A stretch of DNA of 64,000 bases from Pseudomonadota bacterium (GTDB lineage: Bacteria > Pseudomonadota > Gammaproteobacteria > Steroidobacterales > Steroidobacteraceae): NCBI GenBank assembly GCA_021838635.1, contig JAKCDC010000003.1, positions 1 through 64,000 on the forward strand, read 5' to 3'. Within the stretch, counting starts at the first letter, position 1, and each line of letters starts with the position of its first letter. The translations under genes were made by a program, and so were the position numbers. The notes beneath the pieces were generated by a model. It was not told where the DNA came from, searched no databases, and worked only from the letters and a program-made list of their open reading frames with translations. Below, one piece after another: positions 8,978 to 20,395 of this stretch.

Positions 8978-10216
8978 ATGCATGGGTTCACGCTGCTGTT
9001 CATCCTGATCGTCGTGGGCGGCACGGCGCTGCAATTGTGGCTCGCGACGCGCCAGAGCGCCGCAGCGCGCGCGCATCGCGATCGGGTGCCGGAGGCCTTC
9101 GTGGGCCAGGTCTCCCTGGAGGCGCACCGCAAGGCGGCCGATTACACCGCCGCCAAGGTACGCCTGGCCCGCATCGGCACCGTGCTCGATGCGCTCCTGA
9201 CGCTCGCGCTGACGGTCGGTGGCGGCATCGCCGCGCTCGATGCGCTGTGGATGCGCAGCGCAGGATCCGAGCTGTGGCGCGGCACGGCCGTGATCGGCTC
9301 GGTGAGCGCGCTGGTGATGCTCGCCAATCTGCCGCTGTCGCTGTGGCGCACGTTCGTGCTCGAGGCGCGCTTTGGCTTCAACCGCACGACGGTACGGCTG
9401 TTTCTGCTCGACCGGATCAAGGGACTCGCCCTCACCGTGCTGCTCGGGGTACCGGTGGTGCTCGCGGCGCTGTGGCTGATGGTCCGCGCCGGCAATGCGT
9501 GGTGGCTGTGGGCCTTTGGCGGCTGGGTGGTGTTGACGCTGCTGCTCAGCTGGGTCTGGCCGGTGGTGATCGCCCCGCTGTTCAACCGTTTCTCGCCGCT
9601 CGCCGATGTGGCGCTCAAGGCGCGCATCGAGGCGCTGCTCGGGCGCTGCGGCTTCACCTCCAACGGCGTGTTCGTGGTCGATGGCTCGCGCCGCTCGGCG
9701 CACGGCAACGCCTACTTCACCGGCCTCGGGCGTCACAAGCGCATCGTATTCTTCGACACGCTGCTCGAGCAGCTCACGCCGGCCGAGATCGAGGCGGTGC
9801 TTGCCCACGAGCTCGGCCACTTCCGCCTGCACCATGTGCGTGCGCGGCTGGCCGTCTCGATCGCCATGATGTTCGCCGCGCTCGCGCTACTCGGCTCACT
9901 CGCCCGTCGGAGCGCGTTCTACCACGCCCTCGGGGTGGCGCAGCCCTCGGCGCACGCGGCCTTGCTGCTGTTCGCTTTTGCGGCCCCCGCGGTGCTGTAT
10001 TTCGCGACTCCGTTGAGTTCGCTCTGGTCGCGCCGGCACGAATATGCCGCCGACCGCTTTGCCGCCGCGCATGCCGATGCGCACGCCCTCGCCACCGCGC
10101 TGGTGAAACTCTACGGCAACAACGCCAGCACGCTCACGCCCGATCCTCTCTACAGCGGGTTTCACGACTCGCACCCGCCGCCGCTCGCTCGCATCGCACG
10201 CCTGACCGGCGTGTGA
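8978..10216 (+). CDS. M48-family (Ste24-like) membrane zinc protease
   Basis: Integral-membrane metalloprotease of the Ste24/CAAX-protease type, 412 residues. The zinc site is His277-Glu-Leu-Gly-His281 (LAHELGHFRLHH), with a downstream Glu in HEYAADRFAA as the probable third ligand. Several hydrophobic segments flank the catalytic domain, including an N-terminal anchor (FTLLFILIVVGG). The start at 8978 is the first Met giving the normal N-terminus; the open frame continues upstream without a ribosome site. In bacteria such enzymes act in envelope protein quality control. The next gene on the same strand is a glycosyltransferase fusion. Confidence 0.9.
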   Translation: MHGFTLLFILIVVGGTALQLWLATRQSAAARAHRDRVPEAFVGQVSLEAHRKAADYTAAKVRLARIGTVLDALLTLALTVGGGIAALDALWMRSAGSELWRGTAVIGSVSALVMLANLPLSLWRTFVLEARFGFNRTTVRLFLLDRIKGLALTVLLGVPVVLAALWLMVRAGNAWWLWAFGGWVVLTLLLSWVWPVVIAPLFNRFSPLADVALKARIEALLGRCGFTSNGVFVVDGSRRSAHGNAYFTGLGRHKRIVFFDTLLEQLTPAEIEAVLAHELGHFRLHHVRARLAVSIAMMFAALALLGSLARRSAFYHALGVAQPSAHAALLLFAFAAPAVLYFATPLSSLWSRRHEYAADRFAAAHADAHALATALVKLYGNNASTLTPDPLYSGFHDSHPPPLARIARLTGV

Positions 10217-10266
10217 GTCGTCAGAGTCATCGACCTGCAACATCGGCTGGTTAAACTGCGCCCGCC

Positions 10267-12226
10267 GTGAAGGTCGCGGCGCAGACGATGACGCTGCGGA
10301 CATCTTCGCTCCGCCGCGCGTGTCGGCGCCGAGGGTTGCGCGGCAGTGCAGCGCACGATTTCACCCCCAGCCTCACGCGCAGGCCCGAGCGAACGGTGCA
10401 TAGCAACCCTGGCGTCCCGGACAGTCCACCCCGCGCCCTGTTCGCGGTGAGTTCGCTTGGACTCGGACACGCAACCCGAACGCTGGTTGTGATCCGCGAA
10501 TATCTGCGGCGTGGCTACGCCATCACGGTCGTAAGCGCCGGCAACGCACTCGCCTTCCTGCGCCTGGAACTGCAGGACGAGACCGCCGTGCAACTGCGCG
10601 AGATGCCCGATTACCCGCCGCTTGAGCGCGGCAGCGGCTGGCGGCTGTATGCGTATCTGGCGCTCGATCTGCTTAAGACCTGGCACCTGATCCGCCAGGA
10701 ACGGCGCATCGTGCGCGCCCTCGCTGCGAACTACGACCTCATCTTCAGCGATGGCCGCTACGGCTTTCACAGCCAATCGACTCCCTCGTTCATCCTGACC
10801 CACCAGATCGCGTTTCTGCCCCCGCGCGGCCTGCGCGAGGCCTCCTGGCTCACCGGTCACATCAACGTCGCGGCATTGCGCCGCTTCGATTGCGTATTCA
10901 TCCCGGACTATCCCTACCCGAACGCAAATCTCGCCGGCAATCTGGCGCACTCGCACAACCTGCACCGCTGCCGGCACGCCTTCGTCGGCATCCTCTCCTC
11001 CTATCCGCAGCGCCGCGCGGTCGCCGACATCGATTATCTCTTCGTGATCAGCGGCTACCTGCTGGAACATAAGGACGCGTTCATCCGCTCGCTGCTCAGC
11101 GAGGCGGCCGAGTTGCCCGGACGCAAGGTGTTCATTCTCGGCAATGCCGCCGCCGAGGCGGCCGAGTACGCCCAGCTGCAGCGGGAGGATCTGACGATTC
11201 ACGCGATGGCGAGCGGCGAGCAACGCCTGGAGCTGTTCAGCCGGGCCCGATGCGTGATCACCCGCGCCGGCTACACCACGATCATGGACCTCATCGAGCA
11301 CGGCAAACGCGCGGTACTCATCCCGACCCCGAACCAGACCGAGCAGGAATACCTCGCCTACCACCTTGCCAGCCGCGGCTACTTCGTCAGCCGCACCCAG
11401 CGCGCCCCGGACCTGCGCCTCGCCTTGCACGAATGCGCGCGTACCGCGCCGTTCGAGCCCCCGTGGCGTACGGCGGACTCGCTGCAGCGGCTATGTGAGG
11501 GAATCGAGCCGTTTGTGCACAAGAATTTCATCTCCGTGATCGTGCCGGCGCACAACGAGGAGAAGGAACTCGCCGCCACGCTGCGCGCGCTGCTGGCGCA
11601 GCGCTATCCGGCGCGGCGAATGGAGATCATCGTGGTCGAAAACGGCTCGGATGACGCCACCACGCAGATCGCCCTCGGCGTCGCGGCCGAGCCGGCCGCC
11701 GCGGGCCGCATCCGTGTGCTGCGCAGCGAGCGGGGCGTCTCCTTTGCCAAGAACACCGGGTTGCGGGCGCTCTCGAGCGAGTCGCAGTGGACCGTGTTCT
11801 GTGATGCCGATACCCGGCTCGGACCGCACTTCCTGCATCAGCTGAACACTTGGCTTAACCGCCGCAGCGAAGCGGGCCTCGGCGTCGGCACCACCGCCGT
11901 TCGCCCTCACCCCGGTGCGCCGCTCTACGCACGCGCCTGGTTCGCGCTCTACGATCTGATCCACCGCCTCACGCGCAGCTCCTACTCGATCCAGATCGCC
12001 CGCACCTCGATCGCCCGTGGCGTCGGGTTTCATGAAACGCTGAACTTCGCCGAGGATCTCACCTTCATCCACGAGTGCCGTCGCTACGGACGCTTTTTCT
12101 TTCTGCCCACGGATCAGGTGAGCACCTCGACGCGCCGATTTGCCGCGCGCGGCTACCTGCGCCAGGGCCTGCGTTGGCTATTCGAGGCGTTGCTGCCGCT
12201 GCGCTGTAAGATCCACCGCGCCTACG

Positions 12227-12240
<14 letters not shown>
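10267..12240 (+). CDS. Fusion glycosyltransferase: GT-B domain plus GT2-type GT-A domain
   Basis: 657 residues made of two transferases. The first part (about 55-410) resembles UDP-sugar GT-B enzymes of the MJ1255 group: SSLGLGHATRTLV near its start and the sugar-nucleotide segment ITRAGYTTIMDLIEHGKRAVLIPTPNQ. The second part (about 418-640) is a family 2 GT-A domain: SVIVPAHNEEKELAATL, a DAD-type motif in VFCDADTRLG, and a later ED (NFAEDLTFIHE) as candidate catalytic base. No membrane segment is obvious. A product such as a cell-surface glycan or glycolipid is likely, but acceptor and donors are unknown. The annotated GTG start lacks a good ribosome site; ATG at 10288 or GTG at 10396 are alternatives. 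The DedA gene overlaps its 3' end by 14 bases. Confidence 0.85.
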
Positions 12241-14159
<1,919 letters not shown>

Positions 14160-15449
14160 TCAGGAATCCGAATGGTGTGTCTGGAGAATCTCGACCCCGG
14201 GGGTGCGCGAGAGCGCCAGCACCTCGGCATCGGGCAGTTGCACAAACAGCTCGATCGAGCCGTCCTCGGCGGCGTGCTCGGCGCGCACCACCTTGGCGGC
14301 ATACAGGCGCGAGCGCAGCGCACCGGCCCCGGGCGGCAACCGCACGCGCGCATCCCGCGTGCTGCGCGAGAGCCGCTCGGCGAGCACACAGGTCAGCAGG
14401 TCCAGGCCCGCGCGCGCCGCCGCCGAAATCCACACCGCGCTCGCCTCGCCCTGCGCGTCGCGCTCAATGCCCGCCGCGCGGCCCAGACGGTCGATCTTGT
14501 TGTAGAGCAGCACCTGCGGGATGTCCTGCGCGCCGATCTGCGCCAGCACTTCGTTGACCTGCGCGATGTGCTCATCGCGGCGCGGGTCACTCGCGTCGAC
14601 CACATGCAGCAGCAGCGTCGCCTCGCGAGCCTCGGTCAGGGTCGACTGGAAGGCCGCGACCAGCTCATGCGGCAGCTCGCGGATGAACCCCACCGTGTCG
14701 GCCACGACCACCTGCGTGCCGCCCGGCAGCGCAATGCGACGCACCGTCGGGTCGAGCGTCGCGAACAGCTGGTCGGCGATATAGGCCTCGGAGCCCGTCA
14801 GCGCGCGAAACAGCGTCGACTTGCCCGCGTTGGTGTACCCGACCAGCGCCAGCGACGGCACCGGGATCTCGGCGCGCACCTGCCGGCCGGTCTCGCGCTG
14901 CTGGCGAATCTTCTCCAGCCTGCGGGTCAGCAGCCGCACGCGTTGGGCGATAAGCCGCCGATCGGTCTCGAGCTGCGTCTCGCCCGGACCGCGCATGCCG
15001 ATGCCGCCTTTCTGGCGCTCCAAGTGCGTCCAGCCCCGCACAAGACGCGTGGCGATGTGACGCAACTGTGCGAGCTCGACCTCCAGTTTGCCCTCGAAGC
15101 TGCGCGCACGCTGCGCGAAGATGTCGAGGATCAGCCCGTTGCGGTCGAGCACGCGGCGTGCGGTGAGCTTCTCCAGGTTGCGCTCCTGGCTCGGGGAGAG
15201 CGCGTGATCGATGAGGATCACCTCGGCGTCTGCGGCCTCGGCCGCCTGACGCAGCTCCTCGGCCTTGCCGCTACCGACGAAGAACCGCGGATCGGGCCGC
15301 TCACGCCGCCCGGTCACCGTGCCTACGGGCTCGGCGCCGGCCGATCGGGCGAGCTGGCCGAATTCCGCCAGATCCTCCGGATCGACCGGCCCGCCGAAAC
15401 CGACGCGCACCAAGAGCGCGCGTTCACCGGAACGCGGGCGTTCGAACAC
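14160..15449 (-). CDS. hflX: Ribosome-associated GTPase HflX
   Basis: GTPase that binds the 50S subunit and splits stalled or heat-damaged ribosomes. The 429 residues comprise the glycine-rich HflX N-domain (RRERPDPRFFVGSGKAEE; DHALSPSQERNLE) and a GTPase domain with G1 GYTNAGKST, G3 DTVGF and G4 NKID. It starts 36 bases after hfq and runs into purA, so it belongs to the hfq operon. Confidence 0.97.
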   Translation of the reverse strand: MFERPRSGERALLVRVGFGGPVDPEDLAEFGQLARSAGAEPVGTVTGRRERPDPRFFVGSGKAEELRQAAEAADAEVILIDHALSPSQERNLEKLTARRVLDRNGLILDIFAQRARSFEGKLEVELAQLRHIATRLVRGWTHLERQKGGIGMRGPGETQLETDRRLIAQRVRLLTRRLEKIRQQRETGRQVRAEIPVPSLALVGYTNAGKSTLFRALTGSEAYIADQLFATLDPTVRRIALPGGTQVVVADTVGFIRELPHELVAAFQSTLTEAREATLLLHVVDASDPRRDEHIAQVNEVLAQIGAQDIPQVLLYNKIDRLGRAAGIERDAQGEASAVWISAAARAGLDLLTCVLAERLSRSTRDARVRLPPGAGALRSRLYAAKVVRAEHAAEDGSIELFVQLPDAEVLALSRTPGVEILQTHHSDS

Positions 15450-15485
15450 GATTCGGTTCCTGGCCTGTGCGCGCGCGTGCGCAGC

Positions 15486-15737
15486 TCACTCGGCGGCAAT
15501 CTCCGCGGCACCCTCTTCGTCGGCGGACAGGCGCACATTGCGCGCCGGCACCACCGTGGAAATGGCGTGCTTGTAGACCATTTGGCTCACGCTGTTCTTC
15601 AGCAGCACGACGAACTGGTCAAACGAGTCGATCTGGCCCTGCAGCTTGATGCCGTTCACCAGATAGATCGACACGGGGACCCGTTCTTTACGCAGTGCGT
15701 TCAGGAAGGGATCTTGGAGCGACTGGCCTTTGGCCAT
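15486..15737 (-). CDS. hfq: RNA chaperone Hfq
   Basis: Sm-like hexameric protein that pairs small RNAs with mRNAs. The 83 residues show Sm1 ([20 protein letters not shown]), the distal/proximal-face FDQF segment and Sm2 [10 protein letters not shown]. The start at 15737 is chosen over the longer frame because of a strong ribosome site, AAGGAG seven bases upstream. The C-terminal tail is short and acidic ([10 protein letters not shown]). It lies downstream of miaA in the usual order, with about 150 bases between them where an hfq promoter may sit. Confidence 0.98.
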   Translation of the reverse strand: MAKGQSLQDPFLNALRKERVPVSIYLVNGIKLQGQIDSFDQFVVLLKNSVSQMVYKHAISTVVPARNVRLSADEEGAAEIAAE

Positions 15738-15884
15738 CGGGGTTCTCCTTATTCTCACAGATTGTATTTTTTGGGCGTTGAGGAATCGCCGAAGCGACCC
15801 TACGGGGAGTGATGCAAGCGCCTGCCTCCGCGGCAGGCCGAAGCGATACGGAAACGCAATATTATCATTTTTACGCGCCGTATT

Positions 15885-16835
15885 TCACAGCGCGAGTGCC
15901 TCGAGGCGCTGCCGGACGTCGCGATTCCACGACAGCGCATGGGCTTCGGGATCGAGCCACTCGGCAAACCTCTCCGAGCGCATCCACGTGAACTGCCGCT
16001 TGGCCAATTGGCGGGTGGCGGCCAGCGCCCGCCGGATCGCTTCGGCCCGGTCATAGTCGCCGGCGAGATGGCCCCACAGCTGCCGGTAGCCGACCGACCG
16101 CATGGACGGGTGTGCGGCCGTCAGATCACCCCGTGCATAGAGGGCACGCACTTCCTCGAGCAGGCCCGCGTCCATCATCGCCTCGAAACGCTCGGCGAGC
16201 GTGCGGTGCAGCACCGCACGCTCCGGCGGGGCAAGCGCCCAGCTCCACACCGTCATGCCCTGCAGGGGCGAGCGGGTCCGTCCGTGTAGATCCGAGAGCC
16301 GCTCGCCCGTGAGCCGGCAGACCTCAAGTGCCCGCTGGATGCGCTGCGCATCGTGCGGACTGATCCGCGCCGCGGCCTCGGGATCGAGCGTGGCGAGCTC
16401 GGCATGCAGCGCCGGCCAGCCCTCACGCGCGGCGCGCGCGTCGAATTCCCCGCGCAGATCGGGGGAGGCCTGCGGCAGCGGCGCCAGGCCGTGGATCAGC
16501 GCGCGCAGGTACAACATCGTGCCACCGACCAGCAGCGGGATGCGCCCACGGGCCTGAATGAGACGAATGGCGGCCAGCGCCTCAGTGACGAACCGGCCGG
16601 CGGAGTAGCCCTCCGCCGGGTCACAGACATCAATCAAATGATGTGGGATGCGCGTCCTGATCGCCAGCGAAGGCTTTGCCGTACCGATGTCCATCCCCCG
16701 GTACACCTGCGCCGAGTCGACGCTGACGAGTTCCACCGGCGCCTGTTCGGCCAGCCGCTCCGCCCACCGGCTCTTGCCGCTGCCGGTCGGTCCGGTGAGG
16801 ATCAGGACCGGCAGCGCCGCGCGCGGCGCGTTCAT
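15885..16835 (-). CDS. miaA: tRNA dimethylallyltransferase
   Basis: Adds the dimethylallyl group to A37 of tRNAs reading UNN codons. The 316-residue sequence has the P-loop GPTGSGKS near residue 14, the VSVDSAQVYRGMDIGTAKP substrate segment, HHLIDVCDP, and the LVGGTMLYLRAL motif. Its start overlaps the mutL stop by one base, so the two are translationally coupled. Confidence 0.98.
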   Translation of the reverse strand: MNAPRAALPVLILTGPTGSGKSRWAERLAEQAPVELVSVDSAQVYRGMDIGTAKPSLAIRTRIPHHLIDVCDPAEGYSAGRFVTEALAAIRLIQARGRIPLLVGGTMLYLRALIHGLAPLPQASPDLRGEFDARAAREGWPALHAELATLDPEAAARISPHDAQRIQRALEVCRLTGERLSDLHGRTRSPLQGMTVWSWALAPPERAVLHRTLAERFEAMMDAGLLEEVRALYARGDLTAAHPSMRSVGYRQLWGHLAGDYDRAEAIRRALAATRQLAKRQFTWMRSERFAEWLDPEAHALSWNRDVRQRLEALAL

Positions 16836-18613
16836 CAGCGGCCCCGCAGGAACAGTTGATCAAGCTCGCGCAGCGTCAGCCGCGTCCAGGTCGGCCGGCC
16901 GTGATTGCATTGATTGGCCCGATCCGTGCGCTCCATCTGCCGCAGCAGCGCGTCCATCTCCGCCAGCGTGAGCCTGCGCCGGGCGTGAATGGCCGTGCGG
17001 CAGGCGAGCGTGCCGAGAAACCGATCATCGAGCACATCGAAATGGTGACTCGGATCGTCCCGGCCGAGATCCTCGGCCATCGACTGCACAATGCGCACCA
17101 CCTCGGCGCCCGCCAGCAGCGCCGGCACCCGCCGCAGCGCGAGCCGGCTCGGCCCGAGCGCATCCAGTTCGAAACCGGCGGCCTCCCACGGACCGCGCTG
17201 CGCCAGCAGCCGCTCCAGGTCAACCGGCTTCAGTTCGACCACCAGAGGCTCCAGCAACTGCTGGGCCGCGGGCGGACCGGCGCCGCGGGCCGCCTTGAAC
17301 TGCTCGTAGAGCACTCGCTCGTGCGCCGCATGCATGTCGACGACGATCAGCCCGTCGGCAGTCTGTGCCAGGATGTAGATGCCGTGCAGCTGAGCCAGCG
17401 CCACCCCGAGGGGCGGCTCGCCCGCGGGCGTGGGACCTTCGGCCGCCGGGAACGGTGAGTGCTCATGCACGGCCGCCGCGAGCGCCCAGTCTCCGTGCGG
17501 GCGCGTGGCCGGCGCGAGGTGTGGGGCACCGAACTCGAAGTGACCGCTTGCGCGCCCCGCCGGGGCCATCGAGGCGCCGGCCCCGAGCAGTGGGGCGGCC
17601 GGCACTGCCGGCGCTGCAGCCGACTCCGGCCGAGTCGCGGCGAGTGCGCGCTCGAGGGCGCGCCTGACAAACTCGTGGATCTGTCGGCTGTCGCGGAAGC
17701 GCACCTCGAGCTTGGCTGGGTGGGCGTTGACGTCCACCAGCCGCGGATCGAGGGTCAGGTAGAGCACATAGCTGGGGTGGCGGCCGTGATAGAGCACGTC
17801 CCGATACGCCACCCGTGCGGCGCTCATCAGCAGCTTGTCGCGCACCGGGCGGCCGTTGACGAACCAGTACTGCTGGTCTGGTTGGGCCCGCGCGGCCGTC
17901 GGCAACCCGATCCAGCCGGTGAGCTGGACAGGACCGGCGGCATGATCGACCTCGAGGGTGCCCTCGAGGAACTCCCGGCCGAGCAGCTGGGCGATACGCT
18001 CGGCCGGCGCAACCGCCGGTGCATCGATCAGCATGCGCTCGCCGGCGCGCAACCGCAGCGTCACCTCCGGGCGCGAGAGCGCGAGCCGCTCGAGCAGCCG
18101 CGCGATGTGCCCAAGTTCGGTCGGTGCGGTGCGCAGGAACTTGCGCCGCGCCGGCACGTTGTAGAACAGATCGCGCATCTCGATGGTGGTGCCGGGCGGC
18201 TGCGCCGCGGGCCGCACTGCGCCCATCGAGCCGCCCTCGACGAGGATCTCCGCGCCGTGCGCCGCCGCGGCCACGCGCGAGGCAATCCGCAGCCGGGCCA
18301 CCGAGCCGATCGAGGGCAGCGCCTCGCCGCGAAAGCCCAGCGTCCCGATCGCCTCGAGATCCTCAAGCGAGGCAATTTTGCTCGTCGCGTGGCGGGTCAG
18401 GGCGAGCGGCAGCGCATCCGGCTCGATCCCGCAGCCATCGTCACGCACTCGCACCAGGCCGACGCCGCCCTGCTCCACATCCACCTCGATCCGCCGCGCA
18501 CCGGCATCGAGGCTGTTCTCGACGAGTTCCTTCACGACCGACGCGGGCCGCTCGATCACCTCACCGGCGGCGATCTGATCGACCAATTCGTTGGGCAATA
18601 CGCGGATGGGCAT
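16835..18613 (-). CDS. mutL: DNA mismatch repair protein MutL
   Basis: Mismatch-repair matchmaker ATPase. The N-terminal GHKL domain has VKELVENSLDAGA, VRDDGCGI and LGFRGEALPSIGS; a proline/alanine-rich linker spans about 335-400. The C-terminal domain carries DMHAAHERVLYE, a variant of the DQHA-x2-E-x4-E endonuclease motif with Met for Gln, together with LACRTAIHA and CNHGRP (usually CPHGRP). These suggest an endonuclease-type MutL with two substitutions in otherwise conserved motifs. At 592 residues length is normal. First gene of the minus-strand run; ami/tsaE/nnrD, which usually precede it, are about 8 kb away. Confidence 0.97.
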   Translation of the reverse strand: MPIRVLPNELVDQIAAGEVIERPASVVKELVENSLDAGARRIEVDVEQGGVGLVRVRDDGCGIEPDALPLALTRHATSKIASLEDLEAIGTLGFRGEALPSIGSVARLRIASRVAAAAHGAEILVEGGSMGAVRPAAQPPGTTIEMRDLFYNVPARRKFLRTAPTELGHIARLLERLALSRPEVTLRLRAGERMLIDAPAVAPAERIAQLLGREFLEGTLEVDHAAGPVQLTGWIGLPTAARAQPDQQYWFVNGRPVRDKLLMSAARVAYRDVLYHGRHPSYVLYLTLDPRLVDVNAHPAKLEVRFRDSRQIHEFVRRALERALAATRPESAAAPAVPAAPLLGAGASMAPAGRASGHFEFGAPHLAPATRPHGDWALAAAVHEHSPFPAAEGPTPAGEPPLGVALAQLHGIYILAQTADGLIVVDMHAAHERVLYEQFKAARGAGPPAAQQLLEPLVVELKPVDLERLLAQRGPWEAAGFELDALGPSRLALRRVPALLAGAEVVRIVQSMAEDLGRDDPSHHFDVLDDRFLGTLACRTAIHARRRLTLAEMDALLRQMERTDRANQCNHGRPTWTRLTLRELDQLFLRGR

Positions 18614-18694
18614 GAGGACTCGGAAGGAGGCAGGCGGCGCGGCGGTTCGGCCGCAAAGACTAGCAGGCTTGGCGCGGCACCGAACAGTACCGGC

Positions 18695-19324
18695 TCAACC
18701 GGGCACTAGCCTCAGCAGCAGAGCGGCCGCGACGCTCCACATGACGAGCGCGACCACGGTATCGAGCACTCGCCAGGCCTGTGGACGGGCGAACAGCGGC
18801 GCGAGCAGGCGGGCGCCGAATCCCAGAGTGACGAACCAGCCAAGGCTCGCGCTGCACGAGCCGGCCAGAAATGCCCCGCGCAGCGCACGGGGCTGCTGCG
18901 CGCCCACCGATCCGACCAACAGCACGGTATCCAGATACACGTGGGGGTTCAGCAGCGACACGAGGAGCGTCTGGGCCAGGGCCTGGCGCGCGCCGCGCGG
19001 ACTCGCGCTCGCCACAGCCAGCGCCGAGGTTCCCGACCGCGCCCGGCGCGCAGCCGCCAACCCGTACCACCCGAGGAAGGCCGCACCGCCGAGGCCCACG
19101 CCATCGAGCGCCCAGGGGATGCGACCGAGCGCGCTCGCCACGCCGCTGACGCCCACGGTCATCAGCATCGCATCCAGGAGCACGCACACCGTGACCACCA
19201 GGCGCACATGCGAACGCGCCAGCCCCTGGCGCAGCACAAAGGCATTCTGGGCGCCGATCGCCATGATGAGCGAGATCCCGAGGGACAGACCCGTGACATA
19301 GGCGCGAAGGGAGCCTGCGAACAT
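18695..19324 (-). CDS. argO: LysE-family amino-acid exporter, ArgO-like
   Basis: Inner-membrane exporter of basic amino acids, 209 residues with about six hydrophobic helices. The family signature GAQNAFVLRQGL follows the first helix, and LLNPHVYLDTVLLVGS is conserved in LysE/ArgO. It is divergent from an ArgP-type regulator, the same arrangement of regulator and exporter that defines LysE/LysG and ArgO/ArgP pairs. I chose the Met at 19324, which begins just before the first helix; a TTG at 19360 would add 12 residues. Confidence 0.9.
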   Translation of the reverse strand: MFAGSLRAYVTGLSLGISLIMAIGAQNAFVLRQGLARSHVRLVVTVCVLLDAMLMTVGVSGVASALGRIPWALDGVGLGGAAFLGWYGLAAARRARSGTSALAVASASPRGARQALAQTLLVSLLNPHVYLDTVLLVGSVGAQQPRALRGAFLAGSCSASLGWFVTLGFGARLLAPLFARPQAWRVLDTVVALVMWSVAAALLLRLVPG

Positions 19325-19414
19325 GTCGCCAGTGTCGGTCCGCCGGAGCGCTTCGGCCAACGAGCTCTGCTAATCTCGGATAAGCTTTACTAATGTCTGC
19401 GGCGGGGCACCTCC

Positions 19415-20314
19415 ATGCTGGACGAGACGCTGCTCGCGGCCCTCGCGGCCGTCGCCCGCGAGGGCAGCTTCGAGCGTGCCGCGCGATGGCTGCACATCAC
19501 GCCCTCGGCGGTCTCGCAGCGCGTGCGGCTGCTGGAGGAACGTGTGGGAGCGGCGCTCATCGTGCGCGGACGCCCGTGCGTCGCCACGGACGTGGGCGCC
19601 CGCCTCTGCCGCCACGCGGAACTGATCTCGGTCCTGGAAGCGCAATTGCGCCGCGAGCTGCCGGCACTGCCGCAAGAGTCGATCGGCGCCCGGCACGCCA
19701 ACCTGCGGATCGCCGTGAATGCGGACAGCCTCGGCACGTGGTTCATCGGCGCGATGCGGGACTTCGCGGCCCATCACGACACGCTGCTCAGCCTGACTCT
19801 GGATGACGAGGAGCACACCGCGGAGTGGCTGCGGCGCGGCCATGTGCTGGCGGCCGTGACCTCACTGCACGCGCCCGTGCACGGATGCCGCAGCCGTCGG
19901 CTCGGCGCGCTGCGGTACGTAGCGACCGCCAGTACGGAGTTCCTCAAGCGCTGGTTCCCCGACGGGGTGACGGCGCAGGCCCTGGCGCATGCGCCGAGCC
20001 TGGTGTTCGACCGCAACGACCGATTGCAGGAGCAGTGGGCGCATCGTCGGGTGCATCGGGACGTACGGTTGCCCGCCCACCGGCTACCATCGAGCGCAGC
20101 GTTTCTCGACGCCGCACTGGCCGGACTGGGGTGGGGCATGAATCCGCTGGCGCTGGCACGGGCGCATCTGCAGTCCGGCGCACTGGTCGAACTCATCACC
20201 GGCACGCCGCTCGACGTTGCGCTCTACTGGCAGGTCACTCGACTCGACGTGCCGGTGCTGGCACAACTGACCGAGAGCGTCATGCGGGCGGCCGGAACGC
20301 TCGAGCAGCCATAA
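19415..20314 (+). CDS. argP: LysR-family regulator of ArgP/LysG type
   Basis: Activator of the divergent exporter in response to lysine/arginine. The 299 residues start with a winged helix-turn-helix (LAAVAREGSFERAARWLHIT followed by PSAVSQRVRLLEE), typical of the ArgP branch where S-A-V-S-Q-R is conserved. The effector-binding domain includes RIAVNADSLGTWF, the ArgP-type co-effector segment. The 90-base gap to the exporter start must contain both promoters and the regulator's binding site. Confidence 0.92.
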   Translation: MLDETLLAALAAVAREGSFERAARWLHITPSAVSQRVRLLEERVGAALIVRGRPCVATDVGARLCRHAELISVLEAQLRRELPALPQESIGARHANLRIAVNADSLGTWFIGAMRDFAAHHDTLLSLTLDDEEHTAEWLRRGHVLAAVTSLHAPVHGCRSRRLGALRYVATASTEFLKRWFPDGVTAQALAHAPSLVFDRNDRLQEQWAHRRVHRDVRLPAHRLPSSAAFLDAALAGLGWGMNPLALARAHLQSGALVELITGTPLDVALYWQVTRLDVPVLAQLTESVMRAAGTLEQP

Positions 20315-20320
20315 ACGACA

Positions 20321-20352
20321 CGGCCGGGCCGGAACAGGTTCCGGCCCGGCCG
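20321..20352. terminator. 15-bp perfect hairpin between convergent argP and EF-G genes
   Basis: The arms CGGCCGGGCCGGAAC and GTTCCGGCCCGGCCG are fully complementary around two bases. Lying between two gene ends that face each other, it probably terminates transcription from both sides, though neither side has a strong T-tract. Confidence 0.7.
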
Positions 20353-20395
20353 CAGGGTGCGCCTGCGTCGCAGGTCGCAGTCGCGGCCCCTCGCC

